Positions 12,084-22,138 of a DNA stretch of 64,000 nt are shown here, piece by piece (the first letter of the stretch is position 1; each line of letters opens with the position of its first letter). A model generated the notes under the pieces. It was not told the DNA's origin and did no database searches. It saw only the letters and a program-made list of their open reading frames with translations. The DNA comes from Deuterostichococcus epilithicus. Lineage: Eukaryota > Chlorophyta > Trebouxiophyceae > Prasiolales > Stichococcaceae. Made by a program: the position numbers and the translations under genes. The stretch covers positions 3,198,530-3,262,529 of the forward strand of contig JAVTLE010000023.1 of the NCBI GenBank assembly GCA_033439295.1. Direction: 5' to 3'.

Positions 12084-14721
12084 CTACTGTCTAGCAAAGG
12101 TTCGCATCTCGTCGCACAGTTCCTCCAACCCTTGTCGCTGCTTGCCAGACACGGCAAACACCGGCAGGTCCGTGCAGCTCCTGCGGGCGTTGCACCGGAT
12201 GTCAGATAGGGAATCGTGGAAGGTGCTGTCATCATGTTCCAACCAAACGTGTGGCAGTAGCAACAGTGCAGATGAAGTTGATCTGCCGCTTGAGGCGAGT
12301 GTCCGCTGCAGGTTGTGCTGCTGCACTGCTGCGCCCCACCTGTCAAACCCACCTCAGCCTCTCGAAGACAGCACACGAGATGCTCACCGCCCTGACTGAG
12401 CATCCCCTGAACCAGGCGGCATGCTTGGCGATGCAGCCTTGGAGCAATCACCTAAGCTCCTCGAGCGCGACCTCCGGCGCCGCCAGCGCATCGGTCTTGT
12501 TGCCAACGACCAGGGCTGGGATGCGCAGCAGCTGCGGGTCAAACAGGTGCAGCTCCCGCCGCAGCAGCTCCAGCTGCGTCGCCGGCGGCAGGCGTGGCGC
12601 GGCGTCGCCAAACAGCGCGCCGCTGAGGTCCAGCACGAACAGCAGCGCCCGCGTGCGCTGGATGTGGCGCAGGAACGCATGCCCCAGGCCCCTGTTGTGC
12701 AGTACATGATGTCCAACGTAAACGGCACCGCCAGCTACCTGTCTGTGTTCGGTCTTGTCATGAGCTGACTGGCGTGCGTGGACAGGAGCCGCTCTGTCCT
12801 AAAGAGCCAGGAGAGACGCACCTGTTGGCATGCGCGCCCTCGATGAGGCCAGGGATGTCGGCAACCGTCAGCGAGGCGCCGTCCGAGTACGCCACCGTGC
12901 CCAGCTGCGGCCGCAGGGTGGTGAACGGGTAGGAGGCCACCTGTGAGCGTGCAGCTTCCCGGGTCTGGGGTCAACCTTTCGCCGTCAAAGGTATGACCAA
13001 AAGGCAAAGGGGTTATGTGCAGCCCGCAGCTGTGCGTTTGCCACGAGGACGTCCGCGCAGTGGGCAGGCTGTGGCGCGCGTGCGGGCACTGGGTAGCTGC
13101 CAAAGCAATGTGCTTCTGCTTCTGCTTCTGCTCCTGCTTCTGCTTCTGCTTCTGCTTCTGCCGTGCAGTACTTGCGCTATGCCCACAGGCACAAGCGCAA
13201 GCAGCTCCCTTTGCACCTGGGGCGTGGCGCGGGAGATCCCGCGCAGCAGCGTGCTCTTGCCCGCATTTGGAAAGCCCACCAGCCCGATGTCCGCCAGCAG
13301 CTTCATCTCCAGCAGGAAATGCGCCGTCTCACCTGCGCGCACCCGTTGCTGGCGCGTAAGCACAGCCGCAGCAACTGGGCGGATGTTCTGGCCAATGTCC
13401 GGAGATGAGACACAGGCGGCCGATGCCGTTGGCGGCTCTGCGGCGCATGCCCATCTGGCGACCATATGCGGAGTTGACATATGGTCAACATAGGGTGACA
13501 GCTCACAGAGCTGAGCCCTGCACAGCAACGCTTCTTGGGACAGACACATACTCGCCTGGCTGCCCCGTCTGGTGCCACTTCGAGGCTGGGCGGCCGGGAA
13601 TGTTTTTGTAGGTTGCATTGCCGCGGCCGCCGGCGCCGCCCGCGGCAACGACTACGCTGTCCTCCTCCGCCACCAGATCCGCCACCACTGGCAGGTCCGG
13701 CCGCGCCGCCGCCGCCACCGCTGCGCCGCGCGCTGCGNNATCGGCGCCGGCTTCGGCCGTGCCGCTGGCGCCAGCGCTGGCGTGCTGTGCATGGGCCTCT
13801 GCCGCGGAATCGGCGGAGGCCACGACTGAGGCCGCCACGCCGCGCGGGACTGCATCTCGGCTGACGGCTGCAATAGTGCTGCCGCCATCTGGCAACCCGT
13901 CGTCGAATGTCAGCCCAAAGGGCGCAGCCGCCGCCGCCGAGGCGCGTGGCGCTTGCCGCTCACCGCCGTCGCTGCTGGGGCTGCCGCTGGACGCGTTTTC
14001 CTCAACAGGCGCTGCCATAGGCTGCCCGGGCGCGGCATCGCGGTACACAACGGTTCCCAGCGGCACGTCGACGACGCACGCGTGGCCGACGGCGCCGCGC
14101 CGGCGCTGCGAGGCGCCCCTGCCACCTCTGCCGCCCGCCAGCAGCCGCGGCACATGCGCCAGGCTCTTGACGGTGGCAGACGCTTGCAGGATCACCGCGC
14201 CGCCGTCGCCGCCGCTGCCGCCGTCCGCCGGCAGGTTCTTGCCTGCATGCAGCACGGGTGTGCAGCTTGGATAGAATCGTAGCCCATCGACCGTTCTGTC
14301 TCGATATACTGATGCAGTACCATCATCCGAGATCTCATGACATCAACATTAGAAAAATGTAGCTCAACGCACTCAGCACTCTCCATGCGCAGTTGCACAC
14401 CTTACCTTTGGCCGCGCTCCGCCACACGCTGACGGCTCCACTGCCGCCATTCCCGCCAACCGCCCGCACCCTCAAACGGTCCACAAACACGGTGTCCCGC
14501 TTGCGAGGTGCATCGTCGTGCGCTGTCTTCAGTAGTTGTGCGACAGGCCGAGCCTGTGTGCTGAGCGCTTGGACTGGCTGTCTTGACTGTGCGCCGGGCA
14601 GGGCGCATGCAAGATTCGGAGTAAGACGGGCGAAGTTGAACGGGAGCACCGCTTTCGGACTTGTTTGCAGTGACGAGCAGATGAGGGATGCACACCGGGC
14701 AAGGCGGGTGGTCTGGGTCAT
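12084..14721 (-). CDS. OBG: Organellar Obg/CgtA-family GTPase
   Basis: Obg GTPase needed for ribosome large-subunit maturation; the Arg/Ser-rich N-terminal extension points to plastid or mitochondrion. Exons: 14721-14406, 14242-13556, 13332-13217, 12940-12822, 12691-12452, 12180-12084, all in phase, 524 residues. The Obg fold is seen as [19 protein letters not shown], then [16 protein letters not shown] and [16 protein letters not shown] motifs: [11 protein letters not shown] (G1), [12 protein letters not shown] (G2), DIPGLIEGA (G3), GNKTDAL (G4), [13 protein letters not shown] (G5). An Ala-rich insert of roughly 90 residues lies between the two halves of the Obg fold in exon 2, where two Ns fall (13738-13739). 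Intron 2 uses a GC donor (13555); it is the only phase-compatible choice and restores [20 protein letters not shown]. Confidence 0.93.
13111..13162. repeat. TGCTTC hexanucleotide microsatellite
   Basis: About eight units of TGCTTC with one TGCTCC variant, inside intron 3 of the Obg gene. On the transcribed strand it is a purine-rich GAAGCA tract. Confidence 0.95.
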
Positions 14722-15733
14722 GCACGCGACTCAGATAATACGAAAGCTCGCCTCACACAGCGTGCGCGGCCACAGCAACGCCGATCAAACGCTTCTGCAG
14801 CGCTGTCTGACGTCAATTCTGAGTATGTTGCAATTGATTGGTATTAGATTGATAGCGGTTGCAATGTGGTTTCGGAACTGGGGCTTGGTGCCGATCGGGG
14901 ATGCTCCTGCCCCCTGTCGATTTCGTATTTTGGCTGATGAGTATGCCGCGGGGTGTGGCGGACCAAAGGACTTCGCACGATCGATTTTGTGCGGCTGGAA
15001 GGGGCGTGGTCACGAGTGCAGGCCGGCGGGGCGCCGGCGGCGGGGCAGAGGACCGACCCGGGTACGCGATGCAGGTGTGCCTCCACTTGCTGACGGGAGC
15101 ACGAGAGACTCCGACCTGCTCGGCGACTGCAATCCTCGATCACGGCAGTTCCGGGAGGGGAGCAGCAACCTCAATATTGCCCAAGCCGTTCAGAACAAAC
15201 CTTCGTGTACCAAACTGGCTTAATCCACCCACGGGTGCGCCGCGCCGCCAGCCCTACGATCGGAACGGCAGGTGGCGATTCGCGCTCACAAGACAGGTCA
15301 TCAGCGGGGGTCGTGTAGCAGGCTGCAAATCGCAGAGCTCAGCGACCCAGTGCACAAGTCAAGCCGTGTGGCACTGTGCGCCATGCCGGGTGGTCAATCA
15401 ATGGCGCCAGGCAATGCAACACCCCACGGCTGCCGTCTCACCAGATGGATTGAGCATCCTGACGGGCTGCGCTTCTCATAAAGCGCGGTCCAGACGTAGC
15501 CTCTAGAACGGTTTGAGAACGTTCACGAGACGAGCTTGCGCGAAGGTGGCCGGCTGGAAAGCGAGTACCAAAGTTGATTACCAACGCGCTGTCGCACGAA
15601 TCGATCCGGCCGGGCAACTGCCGCGCACTCTCTTTCTGCAAGTTGCGTGACTGGGGTCGTCAACTGTCAGACACAGCTCCAAAAGGGCAAACCTTGATCT
15701 GTGTTGCCCCCACGCCTAGCCTAGGTCTCGTGC
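14722..15733. other. Divergent promoter interval, Obg and CCCH gene
   Basis: About 1 kb between divergent start codons. It should contain both promoters and any unrecognised 5' exon of the CCCH gene. No convincing coding block, repeat or TATA element was seen. Confidence 0.5.
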
Positions 15734-18700
15734 ATGACAAGACGACGGCGCAGGCGTGCTCACAGACTTACCGAGGAGCAGTCGGCAGAGGTGAGGGTGG
15801 CCAATGGATTTGGCACTCGCCCTGTCGATCTATAGACTGTTCCTGCCTGCCGGAAGGGGGCAGCCTGTGGCTTTTGCTGGACTGTGGACAATGATCGGGA
15901 TACTCAGGCTGCAGGCACTCAAGCTAAAGCATTGCCTGCAATATATCGGACTGCCTTGGTGCTGGTGGTGTCCAGCCAAAGTTTCACCAAGCTCGCATTC
16001 CTCCAGCACGTCCCATCAGCCGTGGCCAGAAATGCCTCCCGTGCGGTGGTTCTTGCTCTTGATCTGGATCTGGCCTCACCTGGCATGTCGCTTGTTGCGC
16101 AGGGCCTGCCGGCAGGCTCGCCACAGTATGGACAGCCGCAACACCTCAGCGGCAGCATGGCCAATGGCACGCAGGCTCAGCTGGAGTCGCTGCTCGCGGC
16201 GACCTCGCAGTCGCAGCAGCCAGGGCATATGAACGGCATGCAGCACGACTACGGCGGCGCGGCCTGGGCTGGCGGCAGCGGCCTTGGCCGGCCGGGCGTC
16301 TCCCCAATGCCGCAGGTGAGCTGGCCACCTGCATATCTTATAAGCAACACGGCCTCCTCCTGCGGCTGCCGTGTGTACGCTGCATCATGTGGCTGACTTC
16401 CTCAATCCATGGCAATGGCCGTGTGCAATACTTTGCCACACAATCTGACAGTGCTGCAGTCCCAGGTTGGTTGGTTGCATGACACGGCGCAAGTCTGCTG
16501 ACCAGTAGATGCGTCTATGTCTGCAGGCAAACGGCGGATCCTTGCACAACAGCTCTATGCACAACCTGCTTGCTGGCCTGGGGGGCAGCATGCGTGGCAG
16601 CAGCGGCAGTGTCACCCCCAGCAGCATCCCAGGCAGCATGGGCAGCATCCCGAATGGCGGCCTGCCCGGGGGGCTGCCGCAGCACAGCACTGCTAGCTCC
16701 CTGCCTAGCGGCGGCAGCAGCGGCATCACCGCCGCCAGCATCGGCCCCGGCGGTGTGTGCATGGATTTTCTGTCCGGGCGCTGCCCCCGCGGCGCCGCCT
16801 GCTCCCTGAGCCATGCGCTGCCGCTGCCGCAGCTAATGCCTCAGCTGCCACAGGCGTCGCTGCCGCATGCGTCCACCCAGATGCAACAGCCGCCGCAGTC
16901 CTACGTGCAGGTAATAGTCAGCTTTGATTAACAGTGCACTTGCCAATGTTCCCCACACCTAACATGCTGTGCCAGCCAAGCCCATCTTCCGACCGGACGG
17001 TTGTTTGAGCCTCTGCTGACCCACTGCATGTTGACTGCAGCACCACCAGCAGCAGCAAATGGCAAACCTGCAGCAGCAGGGGATGGCCCATCAGCAGCAG
17101 CAGGGCATGGCCCATCAGCAGCAGCAGGGCATGGCCCATCAACAGCAGCAGCAGGCAGGAGCAGAGAACAGCGACAGCATCATGCTGCTGCGGGGCCTGG
17201 AGATGACGCGAGCCGCCGCAGAGGTCACCCGCCAGGTGAGGTGGCCTGCAGCCATCGCACTCGTTCTCGAAACCGACAAGTTGATGCATCCTTGCTGCGC
17301 TTGCGGCAATGTGTCACTGCAGTCCTGGCGCCGCAACATCCGGACGCGCCGAGGGAGCGTGGCAGTGTGTGGCAGATCCGCGCGGCTTGGGACGCGTCTG
17401 CTGTGCATGGAACAGGCGCACATGAGGCTCATGCGAGACGGTGTTTCCGGCCACAGGAGCTTGGGGCGGTGGTGTTGGGCCAGGCGCGGCTGCTGCAGGA
17501 GCAGGCCGCTGGTCTGGCCGCCCTGGAGAAGCAGGTAGGATCTTGATCCGATGTCATATTTCGTGTCGCAAAGCAGCCGCCAGCCTCGCTCTGCAGCCTG
17601 CTTTTGTGACCTTCATTCGGGTATCAATTGCTGCACCTCCATGCCGGCTGGACTCCCTGCAGGCAGCAGGCCATGCAAGATCACGACACACGCGCTGAGC
17701 GTCAGCACTCACCTCATGGTTGCAAGGATGGCAACCTCAAGTGCCTGCCCCGTCCACCGACAGCACCGCGGAGAACCCCCAACACCGCTGGCGACCATGC
17801 CAGCCTTCCCGTCAAACTTTGACACACCTCACAGCGCCTGCCGCGTCGAGCCGTCCTGCAGAAGGTTCCATACTTTGACTGCCTGCAGGTGGCAGACCTG
17901 CAGCGCTACTTCACGAGCGCGTTGCTGACGTTCGAGCAGCGGCACTGGGCGGCGCTACTGGGCAACGAGCAGCGCGTCACCAGCAAGGTGGAACAGGTGT
18001 GGACATTTGTTGTGTTGACATCTATTGCACCGTCTGCGAGCCTTTGCAAAGGCAGCTGGTGTCCCATAATCATTCAGGTCCATTTCATGCCCTCACTTGG
18101 GCTCCAGGCATGATCGGCAGCCGCCGCGCTGGCTTCAGATCTGAGTCGCCTGGAGTCTCGTGGCGCGGGCTGCCAGGAGCTGGTTGACGGACTATCCGCC
18201 TTAGCGTCGCGATGCTCAGCGGAGCTGCGGGGGCGCCTTTTGTGGCATGCCGATGGGCTCTGCAGCCATGCTGATGTGCCAGATGGTCTGCAACCGACCA
18301 AGGCGATGTGCATCATGCAGACCATCGGGCAGGTCGTGACGGCGATCGAGGGCAAGCTGGATTCCATGCGGCAGGCGCAGGAGGAGGACGGCTACATTCG
18401 CCGCGCGCTCTCCTCGAATGCCTCTACCGCCCAGTGGCCGCAGGCACGTTCTTTGCGAATGGCATAATGCAGCACCGTGCGGAAGCAGCGCAACTCTGAC
18501 CGCGTTGCAGCACGACCTGTTGTGCTGTTTCCTGTTCTGTTCTTGATCACTGCCCGCCCTGGCCCCCTGCCCGTCCTCACCCAAGCCTCTGGCGCTCACC
18601 GGTTGAGCCGTGTCCTGGTAGACGACAGCTCGAGTCTGTCTTGGGCATGAAGTCCCACTGTGTGCACTGGCTGTGCCGTGCAGAGGGGCCAGATGCCGCG

Positions 18701-19793
18701 CAGAGGGGGCGGCACAGCTGGCGCCCCCCCAACGTCCGATGACACGATGCAGGTGTGAACCTCCTTCCTTCCATGCTGGGTGCTCGTGCTCAACAGCGAC
18801 ACGGTACCGCATGCTGGTGCCACAGGACAGTGGGTGTCTGCAACTTGAAACGCGTCACAAGGGACGAGTTCACCTCGCTAACCCATTGTCTTGTCGCCAT
18901 GACCATGCAGCCGCACGGCCTGCCGGAGGCCCTGGGGCGGCTCAACATGGGCTCTGGGGAGGTGCGCCTGCCACCGAATTCGGATGCGCCGGCTGCCAAG
19001 TCGGCAAACTCGAACCGCCCGGGGCCCTCCCCGGAGCAGGAGGAGGTCGAGGCTCTGCTGCGGGAGATCTCTGCGTCTTCCGCGGGCGACAGCGGCAGCC
19101 TCGGCGAGCTCGCTGCCGCACACGGTGGCCCCACCGAACAGAACAGCCGCGCCGCCGACGGCGGCAAGAAGCAGCAGCAGCAGCACGACGACAGCCCCTG
19201 GCGGCAGTCGCCGACGTCGCCCCGGTCCGGCACCTCGCCAAACCGCCTGCGCGGCGGCAGCACGCGCGGCGTCAGCGGTGTGGACGGCGCCGTCCCACCC
19301 AAGGCTGATGGCGACGCCCACGCTGCCGGCGGCAGCGGCGGCGGCGGCGGCGGCGGCCGCAACGACCGGGACGATTGCGACGGCCGCGATGGAGATGGCG
19401 GCGACCATCGCTCCGTTGTCGGCAGCAACGCCGGGGGCCGGCGCGCCTCTAGTGGGCGGCAAGTGCCGGACGAGGTGGTCCAAGAGGTGAAGGAGATCCA
19501 GGACGAGGAGACCGGCGAGCTGCTGCGCGTGTTCGAGGAGCACCAGAACAGCAGCAGCGCCAGCGGCGGCAGCAGCCAGGGCGGCCGCAGCGGCGGCAGC
19601 AGCCGGGGCGGCCGCGCGCAGGGGCGGGCCCCGAGCGCCGGCGGCGCCCATGGCGGCGACCGNGCAGCGCACGGCCTNGCNGGACAGCNGCGCCAGCAGC
19701 GGCTCCGATGCCACCTCGGGCGACGTGCGGCAGCGCCTGCAGGCGGCGCAGCAGCGCGAGGGCGCGCGCTCCAGCGGCAACAGCGGCTCGTGA
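15734..19793 (+). CDS. CCCH zinc-finger protein with coiled-coil and disordered tail
   Basis: No orthologue recognised. Exons: 15734-15790 (tentative, Arg-rich), 16103-16315, 16527-16910, 17041-17235, 17457-17534, 17889-17996, about 18121-18443, 18684-18752, 18911-19793. If the first exon is wrong, ATG 16085 is the fallback start. A Gly/Ser/Gln-rich N-terminus leads to one CCCH knuckle, CMDFLSGRCPRGAACSLSH (C-x7-C-x5-C-x3-H), typical of RNA-binding fingers. Next comes a QQQQGMAH octapeptide repeated three times, then helical segments likely to form a coiled coil (MTRAAAEVTRQ, LQRYFTSALLTFEQRHWAAL, IGQVVTAIEGKLDSMRQAQ). The last exon is Gly/Ser/Arg-rich and disordered, with EQEEVEALLREIS and VVQEVKEIQDEETGELLRVF. 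Ns at 19663, 19678, 19681 and 19689 blur the frame; the TGA at 19791 suits the more protein-like frame after them. An mRNA-binding role is inference. Confidence 0.65.
17071..17155 (+). repeat. 24-bp coding tandem repeat (QQQQGMAH units)
   Basis: Three near-identical 24-bp units inside an exon of the CCCH gene encode GMAHQQQQ repeats, flanked by CAG codons. The copies differ by one or two bases, so recent expansion is likely. Confidence 0.9.
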
Positions 19794-20608
19794 AGGCGCA
19801 GCCGCAATTGTGGCACTACAGCCCGTCTGCTGCCGCCAGGAGCAGTAGCCAGGGCAGACAAAGAACAAGCGGGGTTGCAACTCACAGCCGCCTTTTTACG
19901 GGAATGTGACATACAATGAGAGCGCTTGGGCCAGTGGCTGCACCAATTTAGACCTCAAGCTGCAACGGGGACATCCTGCCCGGATGATAACAGGTGCAGC
20001 CCTGGCTCTTATAGCGGGCCGATTGTAGCTTGTATCACGCAAATGCGTCACCAGCGATCGCACAAGTTTCGATGACTTTGTCTGCTTTCAGACATACGCT
20101 TGGCTGATATGGCAGCGGGGGCGCATGCCAACCCTGCAGCTTGCAGCGGCTTTAGTGCCGGTGGAATGCCCATGCTGATGCGACATTCGGGTTCTGGGAT
20201 CAGGCATGCAGCCAGCAGAGCCTCTGCTTTCATGTTTGTGCACTCTGGTGCGAAAGCGTAAAGCCGCAAGGGCGAGCTTGACGGGTCAAGACCAACGTCG
20301 CAGGCTCGCCCTTGCGGCTCTCAATGCTTACAAGTGCAGCCTGGCCATTAGGTCTGGCAGCTCGCCCATGCTCTGTGTGGCTGGACTACAATGGTGCGTG
20401 GTGAGCGCTTACTTTTAGGACAACCTTACTGGGTTCGGGACCCGTTCAGTGTAAACCCCAGGCCTGCAACGCTCGCATGCTATTCACATGCACAAGCACA
20501 ACACCTGGACTGAATGATGAACAGCCGCCCGAGCATCAACGTGCTGTGTGGACACATTTGAAGATGCTACAGCGACGCTGATCACTTTTCCCTTGCCAGC
20601 CAGTAGTG
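19794..20608. other. Convergent intergenic with a strong inverted repeat
   Basis: About 815 bp between the stop codons of the CCCH gene and the C2HC-like gene. The only structure found is the inverted repeat at 20262-20319, listed separately. Confidence 0.6.
20262..20319. repeat. Perfect 16-bp inverted repeat, 26-nt loop
   Basis: Left arm AGCCGCAAGGGCGAGC (20262-20277) and right arm GCTCGCCCTTGCGGCT (20304-20319) are exact reverse complements separated by 26 nt. Either strand's RNA could form a stable GC-rich hairpin. The position between convergent 3' ends suggests a 3'-end or termination structure; a small-RNA precursor or a miniature element remnant are alternatives. Confidence 0.9.
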
Positions 20609-21693
20609 TTACTGCACCGTCGGGCACCAGAGCCGCTCATGCGCATCCCGTCTGGCGACACTGACGACGCCTCCGCATCGGTGGCACACGAAGCTCTCCT
20701 CCCCCAACATGGCTGCGCCATGGTCCACACACTCCAACCCCATCATGTCGCCCACCTGATCAGTTGGTGACAACGCATCTCAGAATCCGACAGAGTCTTT
20801 GCGATGGAAGGACGATGGCCTGCCACTCTGCATGGACACGCCACTGCTCACCATGTGTCGAAGCTCCGGCGGCCGCTGCTGCAGGCTTGCATTGCCCAGG
20901 CTGGCCGCCAGACTGTCCACCTGCTGCTGCGCGCCCAGCTGCTGTGCACTGCCACTGTGCGGCCAGGTCTGTGGATGACTGTCCGGCGGCCGCCCAGCAG
21001 GCACCTGCCACTGATGCTGTGGCTGCGCCTGCTGCTGCTGCTGCTGCTGCCGCTGCGGTGGCCAGCCGGTCAGCTGCGGCGCCGCTGGCGGGTGACTGAG
21101 GACGCTGCAGCCGCTGCGGGCCTGCGCGGCCGTGGCCGCGTCTGACGCAGGGAACGTAGCGGAGCCCGCTGTCGGCTGGCCAGACTGTAATCTGCAGGCT
21201 TGCAGCAGCTGCCCTAGCTGCTGCACCACGTCACTGGTGCCTGTTGCATTTGCATGCCCCAGCGCCTCTCGAACCCTGCGGAGCGAGGCACCCAAGTCAC
21301 CTTCACACCGCAGCTCTTGTTGAGCACTGCAGCATCGACGTTGCAGGGTGAAGGCCAGGACTGGGGCGTCATGGCAAATTTGTATGCATCGCACTCACAG
21401 CAGAATGGCGGAGTCCGCAGCCTGGGCCCCACCCAGCTGCTGAAGCGCAAAGATGACGGCCTGCAGGGTGTTTCAATTACAATTAGAGTCTGTTGATGCT
21501 ACGCAGCACACACATCAACACCGGGCATGTAACCAAAAACGCCATGTCATGACGAGCATGTACACGCCACCTGCAGCGCCGAATGAGCATCGCCATCCTG
21601 GAGCCGGGCGTGCGCCTGGCTAATGAGGCTCCTCACACCGTCATTGGAAGGTCCTGCGCCGCCTTGATCCGGTCGACTGTAATCCAGATTCAT
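20609..21693 (-). CDS. Small protein with polyQ linker and C-terminal C2HC-like zinc finger
   Basis: Not a family I recognise. Exons 21693-21571, 21460-21399, 21326-20792, 20755-20609 join in perfect phase into 288 residues with ATG at 21693 and TAA at 20609. The N-terminal 70 residues are helical and TPR-like (NDGVRSLISQAHARLQDGDA, SALQAVIFALQQLGGAQAAD). A second helical block follows (DLGASLRRVREALGHANATG, VVQQLGQLLQACRLQ), then a long Pro/Gln-rich linker. The C-terminus ends in a compact possible zinc site, FVCHRCGGVVSVARRDAHER followed by LWC (C-x2-C ... H-x4-C). The helical block and the end motif look conserved in style and the linker does not, so this is probably a real regulatory or adaptor protein of unknown function. 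Confidence 0.75.
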
Positions 21694-22138
21694 GTCTCAT
21701 CAAAAGTTCGCCTGCCTCCTGTCAGGTGTTGTTCTCTGTGCCTTGCCGTGCATACTCACCAGTGCGCCGCACAGATGCTGTTTCAGGCACGTCTTGCAGG
21801 GACGAGTGCGCGATTACACGAAGCAAAACATCTTCCAAGGCGGGTTTGATCATGCTCTGAGCACAGAAAGTGCATCGTGCATTCTGTGTCCAACACCTTG
21901 GCGATGCACTAGCGAGGGCCATTTGCCCCCCCGATGTTGCAAATGTCCAGAGCTTTGAGAAGCGGCACAGAACGCGTTTGTTGACTTTGAAGCAGTCTTG
22001 AGCACCCGTGAGACACAATGAATCAGCTGGCTTTCCAACCGACTCAACCTTGCAAGTGACGATGGGTGTTGCGGTGCGTTGCTCGAGTAGTTGAATGTGT
22101 ACCACCTGCACAGCAAGAGTCCTTCAGCACACATCGGA
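21694..22138. other. Divergent promoter interval, C2HC-like and TRS120 genes
   Basis: About 445 bp between divergent start codons. No TATA box or repeat recognised. Confidence 0.55.

Noticed and set aside
17055-17160. Possible CRISPR-like or non-coding tandem array
   Set aside because: The repeats are 24-bp coding units in frame inside an exon, with no spacers.
18878-19912. 344-codon minus-strand open frame opposite the CCCH gene's last exon
   Set aside because: Antisense shadow of a Gly/Ser/Arg-rich exon; Leu/Ala/Arg-rich with no motif and stops at the Ns.
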